Counted from the stretch's first letter, positions 42,901-51,593 are shown. The stretch is DNA of 57,767 nucleotides from CAZTHK01 sp964613215 (GCA_964613215.1 CAZTHK010000022.1:1-57767), one strand, 5' to 3'. Numbers and translations are program-made. Notes: generated by a model not told the origin, from the sequence alone.

Positions 42901-43042
42901 CCACACTTGTACCGGCGGGATATACCAGGGGATCCTCCGATCTGGGCATGGTAAAGAAGGAAACCACCCCGGAAATTACCAGAACGGCTATAACCACCAG
43001 GGTAAACTGATGGTTCCGAATGGCCAGGCGGGGCAGTTTCAT
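39986..43042 (-). CDS. RND-family efflux transporter (AcrB-like inner-membrane pump)
   Basis: The protein has 1018 residues with the RND layout of two 6-TM halves and two large periplasmic loops. The N-terminus LAIRNHQFTLVVIAVLVIS leads to the first docking/porter region. TM4 contains LGLLVDNAIVVVENVSRF, where AcrB has two adjacent aspartates; only the first is Asp here and the second is Asn, a known variation. The second half repeats VVNNSIILVVYTNQL. It exports drugs or other lipophilic compounds using proton motive force; the substrate cannot be told. Its start overlaps the stop of the adaptor by 4 bases. It is the last gene of a tetR-tolC-adaptor-RND operon. Confidence 0.95.
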   Translation of the reverse strand: MKLPRLAIRNHQFTLVVIAVLVISGVVSFFTMPRSEDPLVYPAGTSVVVVYPGANPVDLEQLVVDPIEKALNELEDFIYIKSSIEDGLAIIDIEFEVGSDSEEKYSHVTQKVNRVREDLPGDIYSLEVVKWSITNTKIMQLALVSDTAPYSELRDEAERLEDLLKPLYGVQNIEIDGCPLREVRVSLDLERMAAMGISLDQAEGTIRATSADIPGGTVEAGPRKFSLHTSGDYQSLEDIRRTVISTGRGRVVYLDDVAEVEFDYEDQNYIARFNGRRAVFISMSQKEDTNIYNVMEGIKSTLAKFRGSLHGGIALETVMDQSDSVSNRLWGFFRNFIQGVILVGIVILLALGGRAAGIVMTAIPFSIVIAVGFVDLSGFGIQQMTIVGLVIALGLLVDNAIVVVENVSRFHNRGYRNFDAAVKGTSQIGWAIVSATATTVLAFTPLAMIRSMAGDFMRSMPLSVIYCLSASLLLALTFTPYLAGRFLGRVGPVRVSRTRRLLDGFIENRYRRILSGALGKPKTVLAVALVVFLISLSLLPVVGFSLFPKSGKMQLLVDVWAPKGTNIGRTDEISGYVESVLDDHPEIDHYSTNVGHGNPRIYYNMFSPRTRSHFAQVFVRLRDIGMERMQELIEELRGEFGSFPGARIEVKEFEQGPPLEAPVVIRLIGDDLRVLKQLAADVEEIIRTTPGTVNIDNPLKTTKTDLSVSINRDRAAMLGVMPVDIDRTVRTALAGRAVASYRDSRGDEYDIVLRLSLEGIPGPEDFDRIMVPSRSGAQIPLRELATLEFKSAPTEVSHYDLERYVMIKADMKRGYSVDRATRLVVERLDRYEWPEGYRYSVGGEMEERGKTFAGITRAIIISVLSIFAVLVLQFRSFKQPLIVFMAIPLAVIGSVLALLITGYTLSFSAFIGLASLMGIVVNNSIILVVYTNQLREEGKNLKEALTEAGETRFTPIILTTATTISGLLPLTLGGGDLWGPLGWAIIGGLLVSTALTLVVVPVLYNLIEGINGRNKETV

Positions 43043-44073
43043 TCCACCACCTCCACTCTGTTTCCATCGGTAAGGTAGGGAGCACCTTCGGTTACCACTA
43101 TAGCCGGCTCTTCGATATCAGCTCTGCCGGCAACCATGTCGCCGCTGAAGGAAATTATCCCCACCTCAATCCTCTTGACCATGTTTCTGTCTTTCTCAAG
43201 AAGATACACGGATCCCCGGTCCCCCTCCGCCTCCACCAGAGAGGAGACGGGAAACAGAAAAGCACTGACCCGGCGGGAGGGAAATATCAGAACCTTTGCG
43301 GTGAAACCGGATGCAAACCTGTCTCTCCCTGCGTTCAATGTTAATTCGACTTCGTAAGTGCCGGTACGGGGACCGGCATAGCGGGAAATCCTGGTAACCC
43401 TGCCCGGAAATTCTATTCCCCTCCAGGCATCCAGAGTAACAGATGCTGAATCTCCCGGCTCTATGCTTACCAGATCACGGTCGGTCACCCCCACCCTGAC
43501 CTTCCATCCCTCCCGCTGAGATCCGAACAGGAATACCGGCATACCCGACGAAACCAGTTCATTCTCCTGAGCCAGCCTCTTTAATATCCTTCCTCCGGCC
43601 GGAGCCTTTATTCTGGAATGCTTCATATTGAACCTGGCCCTTCTCAGATCAGATGACGCTACCTCCAGAGCAGTCCTGGCATTCTGAAGTTGTTCCAGGG
43701 TAGCCACGCTGTCGGAGTATAGATTCTCCACCCTTTGTAAATCCCGTCTGGCCTTCTCCCAGGCACTCTCCGACTGCTGAAGCAGAGCCTTCATCTCCGA
43801 AAGATCGAGCCTGGCGAGTATATCCCCATTCATTACCTCATCACCTTCCTCCGCAAATATCCTGCTTATAAATCCGCCGGTCTTGAAGGAGAGCTTCATC
43901 TCCGCAGATGAAACCAGCACTCCACTGGTTCGTACCGGAGTGGATATCTCCCTTCTCATTACCGTATCCACCTTGACCTTAACCGCAGCGGCCGGTTCAT
44001 CCTCCCCGCATTTCTCACCGCAACCCTGCAGCAGAAGTGCGGCCGCAAAAAGACAGACAAACATCCTGGTCAT
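43039..44073 (-). CDS. RND efflux periplasmic adaptor (HlyD/AcrA family) lipoprotein
   Basis: The ATG at 44073 is taken as start because GAGGGAAG precedes it and a lipoprotein signal follows at once (FVCLFAAALLLQGC, Cys18); 32 extra upstream residues are not signal-like. The 344-residue protein shows the AcrA organisation: a barrel-sandwich half with GVLVSSAEMKLSFKTGGFIS, an alpha-hairpin (about 85-150, including ALLQQSESAWEKARRDLQRV), the second lipoyl half (RIKAPAGGRILKRLAQENEL), a beta-barrel and a membrane-proximal domain. It bridges the RND pump to TolC. The 4-base overlap with the RND gene indicates translational coupling. Confidence 0.93.
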   Translation of the reverse strand: MTRMFVCLFAAALLLQGCGEKCGEDEPAAAVKVKVDTVMRREISTPVRTSGVLVSSAEMKLSFKTGGFISRIFAEEGDEVMNGDILARLDLSEMKALLQQSESAWEKARRDLQRVENLYSDSVATLEQLQNARTALEVASSDLRRARFNMKHSRIKAPAGGRILKRLAQENELVSSGMPVFLFGSQREGWKVRVGVTDRDLVSIEPGDSASVTLDAWRGIEFPGRVTRISRYAGPRTGTYEVELTLNAGRDRFASGFTAKVLIFPSRRVSAFLFPVSSLVEAEGDRGSVYLLEKDRNMVKRIEVGIISFSGDMVAGRADIEEPAIVVTEGAPYLTDGNRVEVVE

Positions 44074-44134
44074 GCCTAATCTTCCCTCTTTCAATTTTAT
44101 CTCCTCGGCAATTTTATTGGGTAACCTTTCCATG

Positions 44135-45589
44135 CTAATCCATTGCAGCAGCTCTCTCGAATTCAGCACATCTTATATGAAAATCATAAATCGCTATTAT
44201 CCTCTCTATCTCCGCTCCGGTCAGAGTGGTGCGGTAATCCAGATACTCGATCTGGGGTGACATCCCGTTCTGGTACTTCTTCTTTACTATGGCAAAGGAC
44301 TTCCCGGCACTCTCCACCCTGTCCCTGCTTTGCTGAATCGCTTTCCTGGCAACCTGCATATTCCTGAATGCCTCCTTTACCTGCATGATTATCCGCTGGC
44401 GGGTCTCCTCCAGCTCGGCCTGGTACATCCTCTTCTCCAGCAGTGCCTGATCCCTCCTGGATTTTCTCTGAAAGCCGTCGAACAGGCTCCACTCCAGAAG
44501 GAGGGATCCCATCCAGAAGTCATCCTCCCCGGTAAAACTGTATTCCTCACCCTGAATGCCGTAATCGAATGCAAAAAACACCGAGGGCAGATACCGGGAG
44601 GTAGAGAGACCTATCCTGTTCCGGGCAGCCTGGATTGCGTGTTCCAACCCCTTGAGCTCTTCCCTCCGCCGGGCAATCCCGGCCACATTCCCATAATCTT
44701 CAGGTACTCTTTGAATTCCGGCACCCCTTACCTCTCTTTTTAGGCCGGATTCATCCCTGCCGGTAATACTGTTGAAAAAACCAACCAGACTGCGGTAGTG
44801 ACTGCTCACCTCCAGCTCCCCCGAGGGTTCCCGGATGGCCTGATCCTGATCCCGGTTGAGCAGGAAATTAAAATATGAGGCTGAAAGTTCTACATTTTTT
44901 TCCGCCTCAGTTAAATCCTGATCGTGCCCGCTCAATTCCACCCTGGCCCTGAGTATTACCTCTCCTGTGGCCTTTCCATTCTTCACCAGGGATCTGCTGA
45001 CCCTTAGGTTTTCCTCTATCAGATCCCTGGTCTTCTCCAGCAGTTCCAGTATCCGCAATGATCGAAGGTAGTTAAAATAGGCCCGTTTGATATCCTCTGC
45101 CAGCTGCCGGCGGTAGGCGTCCCGCCGGGCCTCTCTGGACTCCGCCACATTCGACCTTATCCTGTAGTTATAGTAAATGGAAGGCTCGAAAATGGGTTGA
45201 ACCAGGTGGAGTTTGGTCTCCTGTTCCTCCTCCCTGAGGAAGGGTATGGTTTCATTTTCCAGCACCGGAAAATCGCGGGGCGGCATTCCCTCCGCCTGCA
45301 GCAGCTGATTGAGTGTGGAATACACCGGGTTGAGCAGGTCGCCCACCGGAAACTCGATTATCCTTCCTCCCCCCGCCCGGCTGTACCTGGCCCTTATTCC
45401 CAGGGTGGGCAGGAACATGCCCCTGGCCTCCGACAGTGCTTCCATACTCTGCTGGAAAGAGAGCTCCCTTCGCTTGAGAGCCAGGTTATTTTTAAGGCCC
45501 TCCTCCACATAACTCTCTATAACCGGATCCTGGGCGAAGGCCTGAACCGGCAACAGAATAAATAATGTTAAAAACAGCTTTCTTATCAT
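44135..45589 (-). CDS. TolC-family outer-membrane efflux protein
   Basis: The protein has 484 residues with a signal peptide (LFLTLFILLPVQAFA) and ribosome-binding site AGGAG 6 bases before the ATG. It has two repeats of long helices (EEGLKNNLALKRRELSFQQS, EARRDAYRRQLAEDIKRAYF, ARRREELKGLEHAIQAARNR, ETRQRIIMQVKEAFRNMQVA), as expected for the outer-membrane factor family that trimerises into the exit duct. It sits between tetR and the adaptor gene with gaps of 84 and 61 bases, so it shares the operon. Confidence 0.92.
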   Translation of the reverse strand: MIRKLFLTLFILLPVQAFAQDPVIESYVEEGLKNNLALKRRELSFQQSMEALSEARGMFLPTLGIRARYSRAGGGRIIEFPVGDLLNPVYSTLNQLLQAEGMPPRDFPVLENETIPFLREEEQETKLHLVQPIFEPSIYYNYRIRSNVAESREARRDAYRRQLAEDIKRAYFNYLRSLRILELLEKTRDLIEENLRVSRSLVKNGKATGEVILRARVELSGHDQDLTEAEKNVELSASYFNFLLNRDQDQAIREPSGELEVSSHYRSLVGFFNSITGRDESGLKREVRGAGIQRVPEDYGNVAGIARRREELKGLEHAIQAARNRIGLSTSRYLPSVFFAFDYGIQGEEYSFTGEDDFWMGSLLLEWSLFDGFQRKSRRDQALLEKRMYQAELEETRQRIIMQVKEAFRNMQVARKAIQQSRDRVESAGKSFAIVKKKYQNGMSPQIEYLDYRTTLTGAEIERIIAIYDFHIRCAEFERAAAMD

Positions 45590-45673
45590 TGCGTTCTCCT
45601 AAATACCTGCATTCTATTTCCCCCTATGTAAACTTCTTTCTGTACATGCATAAGATCCGGATACATCCTCTCA

Positions 45674-46279
45674 CTAATAATGCTTAAGCATTTCTATGGT
45701 CTGCTCCATGTGACAGGATAGAATTTCATCTGCTGAAATACCGAACATTGATTCAAATGCTCTTCCCTTCTTGAAAGCAATCTGCAATACTCCGGTCATC
45801 TGGCCCCACAGAAGTATGGAGGTCTTTACCGGATGAAGGCCCGGTTTGACGGAACCATCCTCTATTCCCCTTTTTACCGCCTCTATAACATGTACCAGGG
45901 GATTATCGACAGGAAGTTTCTCAGCGCTGTGACCCTCCAGACGTATCAGGGCATTGAAATAATCGGGATATTCTCTAAAGAAGGTGAGATAAGCCTCACC
46001 TATAGCCCTGACCTTATCTATTCCCCTATCCTCTCTCTCCAGCGCTTTCCCGAACAGGGAGCTTAATATACTCAAGCCCCTCATTATTATGGAGTTATAG
46101 ATATCAAACTTGCTGTCGAAATAGATATATATGGTACCCTTGCTTAATTCAGCCTCCCGGGCAATGGCATCCACGGTAGCATTCCGGTATCCCCTGGAGA
46201 AAAAAACCTTCTCTGCCGCATCCACTATTTCGTTCCTTCTTCTCTCCCTCTCCCTCTCCCTTCTTTCCTCTATACCCAT
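45674..46279 (-). CDS. TetR/AcrR-family transcriptional repressor
   Basis: The protein has 201 residues. The N-terminal HTH (about 15-60) reads RRRNEIVDAAEKVFFSRGYR, then ATVDAIAREAELSKGTIYIYF, the standard TetR helix-turn-helix. The C-terminal ligand domain is variable. The first residues are an Arg/Glu repeat (ERRERERERRR) coded by a CCCTCT hexamer tract on the plus strand (about 46240-46262). As the first gene of the efflux operon, with a 17-bp palindrome upstream, it probably represses its own transcript and the pump until a ligand binds. Confidence 0.93.
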   Translation of the reverse strand: MGIEERRERERERRRNEIVDAAEKVFFSRGYRNATVDAIAREAELSKGTIYIYFDSKFDIYNSIIMRGLSILSSLFGKALEREDRGIDKVRAIGEAYLTFFREYPDYFNALIRLEGHSAEKLPVDNPLVHVIEAVKRGIEDGSVKPGLHPVKTSILLWGQMTGVLQIAFKKGRAFESMFGISADEILSCHMEQTIEMLKHY

Positions 46280-46335
46280 TTCTGATTAACCCCGCTTAAT
46301 GTACCGAAAAAATCTTATTAAACTCTCGTTTATTC

Positions 46336-46352
46336 TATGACTATTAGTCATA
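46336..46352. promoter_or_regulatory. Putative TetR operator
   Basis: TATGACTA-T-TAGTCATA is a perfect 8-bp inverted repeat with a one-base centre, 57 bases upstream of the tetR start. Its size and position fit autoregulation by the TetR-type repressor, and thus control of the whole efflux operon. The match rests on symmetry only. Confidence 0.65.
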
Positions 46353-46663
46353 TTTTATACCATAGTGTAACACCATAAATATAAACAAGCAAGCGAAAAA
46401 TTAATAATATCTATAACCGCTTATTAATAAAATAGATAAGTAAGCTAAAAGGCGCCCGGTGTGAATTGCTCGATTCGAATAATGATGAATGAAAGCCTCA
46501 ATTTAAGCCAGGCCAACAAACCGGAAAAATTACTAGACAGGCGGTTGTTCCACTCATGAAAATCCGCAAACAGGTTAAAAAGACTTAAAATTGTGCCACC
46601 GTACCGCTTTGAATTTCAAGACGGCTACCTGGTTATGGACCCAGTATCAATAAATAGCGATTT
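46353..46663. other. Intergenic region between the tetR operator and the NHL-like gene
   Basis: AT-rich spacer holding the tetR operon promoter region on its left side and the 3' end of the next minus-strand gene on its right. There are no convincing genes or strong hairpins. Confidence 0.4.
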
Positions 46664-47563
46664 TCACTCCTGGGAGCTCTCTTTCAATTCCACAGCTACC
46701 ACCCTGTTATCCATAAAGGTGGGGATGAGTATGATATTTTCATCCACCATGAATTCTATATCAGCCGAATTTACCTTCTCTCCGCTGGTATCACGGAGGA
46801 GAGTAATGGTTCCATCAGGGCAAACCAGCCTGGTCTTTCCCCTCCAGTCGGAAATTATAAAGTTCCCCTCTCCATCCATCTCAATCCCATCTATTCCTGA
46901 GCCCACATCCGCTATCAATTCCACCGATTTATCATCGATATTCACTCCTATAAGCTTCCCCTCCCCGGAATTGCCCACTACCAGAACGCTGTCATTTACA
47001 TAAAGTCCATTGGGCCGGTTCAGCTTATCCCCCTTCATCCACACCTCTATCTCACCATCTTTGAGCCGGTATATTACACTGTTCTCTCCCGAGCTGTCGG
47101 ATATATAGACATTCCCCTCTGAATCGATATCAATATCATTCAGAAATCTTGCCCCTGCTGCGGGGTAGCGTTCCTTAATCTTTCCTTCACTGATATCTAT
47201 CTCAACTACTTCATCTATGTTGGTTACATAGAGCTTTCCCCCCCATATCCCCATCCCCTTGGGCGCATCCAGTCCATCCACCCATTTTAGCTCCATAACC
47301 TCACCCTCAGGTGTAACCATGGATATAAATCCATTACCATCCTTTCTGGTAGCCCTACCATTGATATTGGCAACGTATATCCGGTCATTGTCGCTATCGT
47401 ACTTGACCGATTCAGGTATCCTGAATACCTGCCCGGTAGCCCATCTTTCCTCAACCACAAAGCTGGCTCTGGAATCTCCCTCCCCCTCACAGGCTGCAAC
47501 CATTACGGCCAGAGAAGAGATCATCAGGGATAACACTGTCAGAGCAATTATCTCCCTCTTCAT
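46664..47563 (-). CDS. SMP-30/NHL-type beta-propeller lipoprotein
   Basis: The ATG at 47563 is used because AAAGGAGG lies 7 bases upstream; a GTG 21 bases earlier overlaps that site. The 299-residue protein has a lipoprotein signal (LMISSLAVMVAAC, Cys25) and six-bladed propeller repeats: SVKYDSDNDRIYVANING, GLDAPKGMGIWGGKLYVTNI, LNDIDIDSEGNVYISDSSGE, LNRPNGLYVNDSVLVVGNSG, IDGIEMDGEGNFIISDWRGK. This pattern matches the SMP-30/gluconolactonase/NHL group. It may bind a metal and hydrolyse a lactone, or only bind a partner; the enzymatic function is unproven. It is the last gene before the efflux locus. Confidence 0.82.
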   Translation of the reverse strand: MKREIIALTVLSLMISSLAVMVAACEGEGDSRASFVVEERWATGQVFRIPESVKYDSDNDRIYVANINGRATRKDGNGFISMVTPEGEVMELKWVDGLDAPKGMGIWGGKLYVTNIDEVVEIDISEGKIKERYPAAGARFLNDIDIDSEGNVYISDSSGENSVIYRLKDGEIEVWMKGDKLNRPNGLYVNDSVLVVGNSGEGKLIGVNIDDKSVELIADVGSGIDGIEMDGEGNFIISDWRGKTRLVCPDGTITLLRDTSGEKVNSADIEFMVDENIILIPTFMDNRVVAVELKESSQE

Positions 47564-47696
47564 GGATAGTCCTCCTTTACTCACCGGATAAAGGTGGCGA
47601 ATATATCAAATGATGAAAAGTCACTCATTTTATTCCCCTCCCCGCAGATATATGAACATCTACCACCTTTTCTGCAGAAATCGAACTATAAAATAA

Positions 47697-48605
47697 TTAT
47701 TCGACCCCCTGCTTCTTTTCCCCTACCCTGCTCTTTCTCAGAATAACCTCTCCCAGCTCACAACCGCAGTCTCTTGCTATAACCGGGCATTTCACCAGGA
47801 AGAGAAAGTAGATCGGACCGGGCTCGCCGGAGAGGGCCTCGAAGTTACCCTGCCCCTTGCTTATTATCACATCGGCATCACGGAAATGCCGCAGAAACTC
47901 CTCTGAACAGAGGGAAAGCACAGTTCCCGGTGCATCCGAACCGGAAGACATCACATCCGCTACCCCGTCTATTCCACAGAAGAGGGCATCCTCGATAAGT
48001 GCATCATTTATTATGGGTTTCTCCTTGACCGCATATATTATCTCCCTGTCCCCATCCATCCTGTCGATCTCTTCGATCAGCACCCTGTCGAAAACGGTCT
48101 CTCCCGCATTATCTGCCAGATACACTACCGACCGGGCCTCCTTCAGATCACTCCTGAAGGTGTCATAATCGAAATCTTCCCCCCGTTCCCGCTTTATGGA
48201 TTTCTCTTCCCGGGATAGAATACCGGAGAGCTCTCCCTCCAGATCTATTCTGTCTCTGGAGACATAATCTATGATATTGCCGGCAATGGAAAGTTCCACC
48301 GCGGTAAGCAGGCGGTCGGGTGAACCCTCCACCCTCTGTCTAAGCACAGGCAGCAGTTCCATGGCCATCCGGTTGCTCTGAAGCTTCTCCTCCCGGTAGG
48401 GGTCTGCTTCCCCGGTCCTCTTACGAATAGTCCCGTAGATATTACTGGCCATCTCCACCGGGGGTTTGGACAGTGGAAACCGTGGAATGATCACGGCCAC
48501 CTCATCCAGAATCGCCTTCTGCTCCTGTTCATCCGCACCACTCTTTCTGGCCGCCACCAGGGCCTGTTTATAGAAACATGGGATACAATCCAGATATGTT
48601 TTCAT
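47697..48605 (-). CDS. DUF89/ARMT1-like protein (COG1578)
   Basis: The protein has 302 residues. The N-terminus has YLDCIPCFYKQALVAA, followed by a helical part and LSIAGNIIDYVS, then the core SVVYLADNAGETVFDRVLIE, IIYAVKEKPIINDAL, DVIISKGQGNFEAL and a cysteine pair near ARDCGCELGE. This is the DUF89 family, whose members are metal-dependent phosphatases of damaged phosphometabolites; some archaeal and bacterial members carry the N-terminal Cys pair. Asp and Asn in LADNAGE bind the metal. The physiological substrate is unknown. It may be linked to the nonulosonate genes upstream, but a 249-base gap separates them. Confidence 0.85.
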   Translation of the reverse strand: MKTYLDCIPCFYKQALVAARKSGADEQEQKAILDEVAVIIPRFPLSKPPVEMASNIYGTIRKRTGEADPYREEKLQSNRMAMELLPVLRQRVEGSPDRLLTAVELSIAGNIIDYVSRDRIDLEGELSGILSREEKSIKRERGEDFDYDTFRSDLKEARSVVYLADNAGETVFDRVLIEEIDRMDGDREIIYAVKEKPIINDALIEDALFCGIDGVADVMSSGSDAPGTVLSLCSEEFLRHFRDADVIISKGQGNFEALSGEPGPIYFLFLVKCPVIARDCGCELGEVILRKSRVGEKKQGVE

Positions 48606-48854
48606 GTATAAATCACCTCTGTTGCCTTTCTCTGTCCGTTACTTCCTGGTTGAACCGGAACAATCCTGTTTACATATATGTATATACCTCTGTTACTGTT
48701 TCATCCAGCATCTGAAGCCAGGAATACAAATCAAACAAAATCGCCTTCCGGCTCAAATCCTTTCCGGGACCGGCGGATTTCTTACTATTTCATCGTAATA
48801 AATTTGATCGATAAACCGTCCCGGCAGAAATTAATTGACAAGCAGCCGGAGAAT

Positions 48855-49919
48855 CTACAGGTCCTCCCACTTGATTATTTCATCCCTCCGGATATTCCTG
48901 TTTATTCTTCTCCCCATCACCTTATCCAGATCGGCCGGTGATATCCCGGTGCCGGGCCTCTTGAAGGAGATCCTGTCACGGGTTATTTCATCACCCTTCT
49001 TCATATCCACCTCCGCTACTATACTGCGGCGGGCGTTTGTCCTGGAATCCCGTTCGCACTCCAGGGGATGTTTATAGTGCTCTCCTCCGATACTGTTTAA
49101 CAACTCCAGATTACTCCGGAACCTCTTTAAATCCTCCGGATCCATGGCATGGTAGTGATCATTCCCCCTGAGATTCTTATCCAGGGTGAAGTGCTTCTCT
49201 ATCACCGTAGCTCCGAAGAGATATGCAGCAGTCACTACCAGCATGGCCTCATCCGGCCGGGTATGATCTGAGAACCCCAGCAGATAACCGGGGAACACCC
49301 TTCCCAGGTGTTTGATCATATTCAGATTTGCATTTTCATAACCGGTGGGGTAATCCAGCACACAGTGCATTATACAGATCTGATCATTCCCCGCTTCCCG
49401 CACTGTATTGACAGCATGTTCGATCTCACCCAGGGTGGCAGCACCGGTAGAGAGGAACACCGGTTTGCCCTTCCCGGCAATATGCCGGATAAAGGGAATA
49501 TTGGTCAGATCCGAAGATGAAACCTTATATACCGGCATCAATTCATCCAGGTAGTCCGCCGATTCGAAGTCGAAGGGGGTGGACATGAATATGATACCCC
49601 TGTCCCTGCAATAATCAGCCAGCCGGCTGTATTCCTCCCGGCCGAATTTGTCGAACTTCCGGAACAGCCGGTACTGAGTCTCGGTGGGTTCTTCATTCCT
49701 GTCCCAGTAGGCGGGAGAATCCCTGGAAGCTATCCGGTCAGCCTTGTATGTCTGAAACTTGACTGCATCCGCTCCCCCCTCCTCAGCCCGGTCTATCATC
49801 ATTCTGGCCGCCTCAAAGGGCTCGATACCCTCTTTCCGGGCTATGTCATAATAGTTAACTCCGATCTCAGCGATAATGAAAGCCCGGCCTGCCTCCTTAA
49901 CTTCCTGATAAAGTCCCAT
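48855..49919 (-). CDS. neuB: Nonulosonic (sialic) acid synthase, NeuB family
   Basis: The protein has 354 residues: a TIM barrel (about 10-280) with AGRAFIIAEIGVNY, GADAVKFQTYKAD, STPFDFESADYLDEL, VYKVSSSDLTNIPFI, FSDHTRPDEAM and VIEKHFTLDKNLRGNDHYHA, then a C-terminal SAF (antifreeze-like) domain (RRSIVAEVDMKKGDEIT). It condenses phosphoenolpyruvate with a C6 amino-sugar to a nine-carbon nonulosonate (sialic, legionaminic or pseudaminic type; which one cannot be decided). The gene starts three bases after neuA-pseG and closes the cluster. Confidence 0.92.
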   Translation of the reverse strand: MGLYQEVKEAGRAFIIAEIGVNYYDIARKEGIEPFEAARMMIDRAEEGGADAVKFQTYKADRIASRDSPAYWDRNEEPTETQYRLFRKFDKFGREEYSRLADYCRDRGIIFMSTPFDFESADYLDELMPVYKVSSSDLTNIPFIRHIAGKGKPVFLSTGAATLGEIEHAVNTVREAGNDQICIMHCVLDYPTGYENANLNMIKHLGRVFPGYLLGFSDHTRPDEAMLVVTAAYLFGATVIEKHFTLDKNLRGNDHYHAMDPEDLKRFRSNLELLNSIGGEHYKHPLECERDSRTNARRSIVAEVDMKKGDEITRDRISFKRPGTGISPADLDKVMGRRINRNIRRDEIIKWEDL

Positions 49920-49922
49920 TTT

Positions 49923-51593
49923 TCAGCTTTTCATCCCTTCTGAATAGATCCGGTACTTCTTGAAGATTATCTCCAGGATATTATCCACACCCGATTTCAG
50001 ATCATTGTTCAACATAAGCCGGCTGCACTTCCTTCTCAGGCCGAAATCATTGATCAATCTCATCAGGGTATCCTCTATCTCCTCATCCGGCACCTGGTAG
50101 CCCAGCTTAAGATTGATAATCCCGTTCTCCGAACCGGCGAAGGTATGTCTGAGCTCACGGTTATTCTGGGCCAGCACCACGGTGGGAGTACCCATGGCGG
50201 CCAGCTCGTAGACTGTTCTTCCGGCGGAGGTAAAGGCGATGTCGGCATCCTTCATATACCTGCTTATCCGGTTTACATTCTGCCTGATATCAATATCGAT
50301 ATCCATCCCCTCCATCTCCCTTTTGAGCTCTTCCACCCGGGGATAACCCAGCCCCAGAATCACCACCACCTTAACCTTCAGGCCCAGCCCGGCGATAAGA
50401 GAAATAATCCTGCCGGTATAGTCATGAGAGTCGGTACCGCCGAAGGTAATCAGTATCTTCTCAACTTCCGGCCGGAGCCTGTTTCTGCCGGCGTAGTGAA
50501 ACTCCTCTCTCAGACAGTAGTAATCCTTCCCCCAGTAGTGATTATCCAGAAGATACTTCTCTTCATACAGGGCATTTATCACGATATCGGCATATTTAGC
50601 CCCCTCCCCCATATCCTCGAAATTAACGGTAAAGCAATCTGCCTCTTTAAGCCTCTCCATATATTCGTTGGTGGTGTCCAGAATATCATTGATAATAATA
50701 TGGGGTGAGAACTGATCCACTATATCCATGAATTCACTGTCACTCCCGAATTCCCTGACCGGATAATTTTTCTCCCTGATCAGATCAATTCCCATCCGGT
50801 GTTCCTTCCTTGAAACAAACAGCAGCTGATGATCAATCAGCCTGTTGGCCAGCAGCAGGGTTCTGTAGATGTGCCCCAGGCCAATCTCCCTGTACCCATC
50901 CACCCTTATCAATATCTTCTTTCTGGTCAAATATTTCTCCGCTACCCATAGATCGGTTACATCGTCTATATCCACTGCCTCCCGTTCCGGTATCTCCAGC
51001 AGGTCCACCTTCTCCCCGAACCTGCTCTGGCTGGTTATACACTCCCTCCTGGTTATCATCATCCCGCCGGTCTCCACATAATTGGGGGGCAGATACTGCC
51101 TGTTCACTCTCTTCCTATATCTGGGTATATACTCCCCACCCTTTTCGGTCCAGGAGAGGTGAGGGCGATTGACCACAGTCAGCATGGTGTCCACCTGATT
51201 GTCTGCAAATCTCTCCAGACCTCTGTCGATGGTCAGTGGGGAAAGGAGGGGAGAAGTCGGCTGTATGGTCAGCACGATCCCGTACTCCCGGTTTTTCACC
51301 TTCTCGAATTCCCTGACGGTATAATCGACCACCGGATCGAGGGGAACCTCATCCCCGGCCAGCCGGGCCGGACGGATCAACACCTCGGCACCGGTGATTT
51401 CGGCTATGTGAGAAATTTCGTCATCCTCTGTGGAAACAACCACCTGATCGATATAGCTGCTTCCCAGACAGTTCTCTATGGAGTAGCTGATCAGGGGGTT
51501 GCCGGCCAGCAGTCTTACATTCTTGCGGGGAATTCCCTTGGAGCCTCCCCGGGCCGGTATTACAGCCAGCACCCTTTGGTCTCCTATACTCAT
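49923..51593 (-). CDS. Fusion of CMP-nonulosonate synthetase (NeuA) and PseG-like domain
   Basis: The protein has 556 residues. Residues 1 to about 225 are a NeuA/KdsB-type cytidylyltransferase: LAVIPARGGSKGIPRKNV, DQVVVSTEDDEIS, IVLTIQPTSPLLSP, then VNRQYLPPNYVETGG. From about 230 a PseG-like GT-B domain begins: IRVDGYREIGLGHIYRTLLL, IIINDILDTTNEYME, ILITFGGTDSHDYTGRIISL, IAFTSAGRTVYELAAMGTPT. PseG removes UDP from UDP-2,4-diacetamido-trideoxyhexose before condensation in pseudaminic acid synthesis. A PseG-like domain supplies the NeuB substrate, while the first half activates the product with CTP, so one polypeptide would do the steps before and after NeuB. The ribosome-binding site is GAGGGAG. 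Confidence 0.9.
   Translation of the reverse strand: MSIGDQRVLAVIPARGGSKGIPRKNVRLLAGNPLISYSIENCLGSSYIDQVVVSTEDDEISHIAEITGAEVLIRPARLAGDEVPLDPVVDYTVREFEKVKNREYGIVLTIQPTSPLLSPLTIDRGLERFADNQVDTMLTVVNRPHLSWTEKGGEYIPRYRKRVNRQYLPPNYVETGGMMITRRECITSQSRFGEKVDLLEIPEREAVDIDDVTDLWVAEKYLTRKKILIRVDGYREIGLGHIYRTLLLANRLIDHQLLFVSRKEHRMGIDLIREKNYPVREFGSDSEFMDIVDQFSPHIIINDILDTTNEYMERLKEADCFTVNFEDMGEGAKYADIVINALYEEKYLLDNHYWGKDYYCLREEFHYAGRNRLRPEVEKILITFGGTDSHDYTGRIISLIAGLGLKVKVVVILGLGYPRVEELKREMEGMDIDIDIRQNVNRISRYMKDADIAFTSAGRTVYELAAMGTPTVVLAQNNRELRHTFAGSENGIINLKLGYQVPDEEIEDTLMRLINDFGLRRKCSRLMLNNDLKSGVDNILEIIFKKYRIYSEGMKS

Noticed and set aside
46236..46265. Simple repeat of CCCTCT
   Set aside because: It encodes the Arg/Glu start of TetR in frame; no sign of phase-variation-type slippage that breaks the gene.
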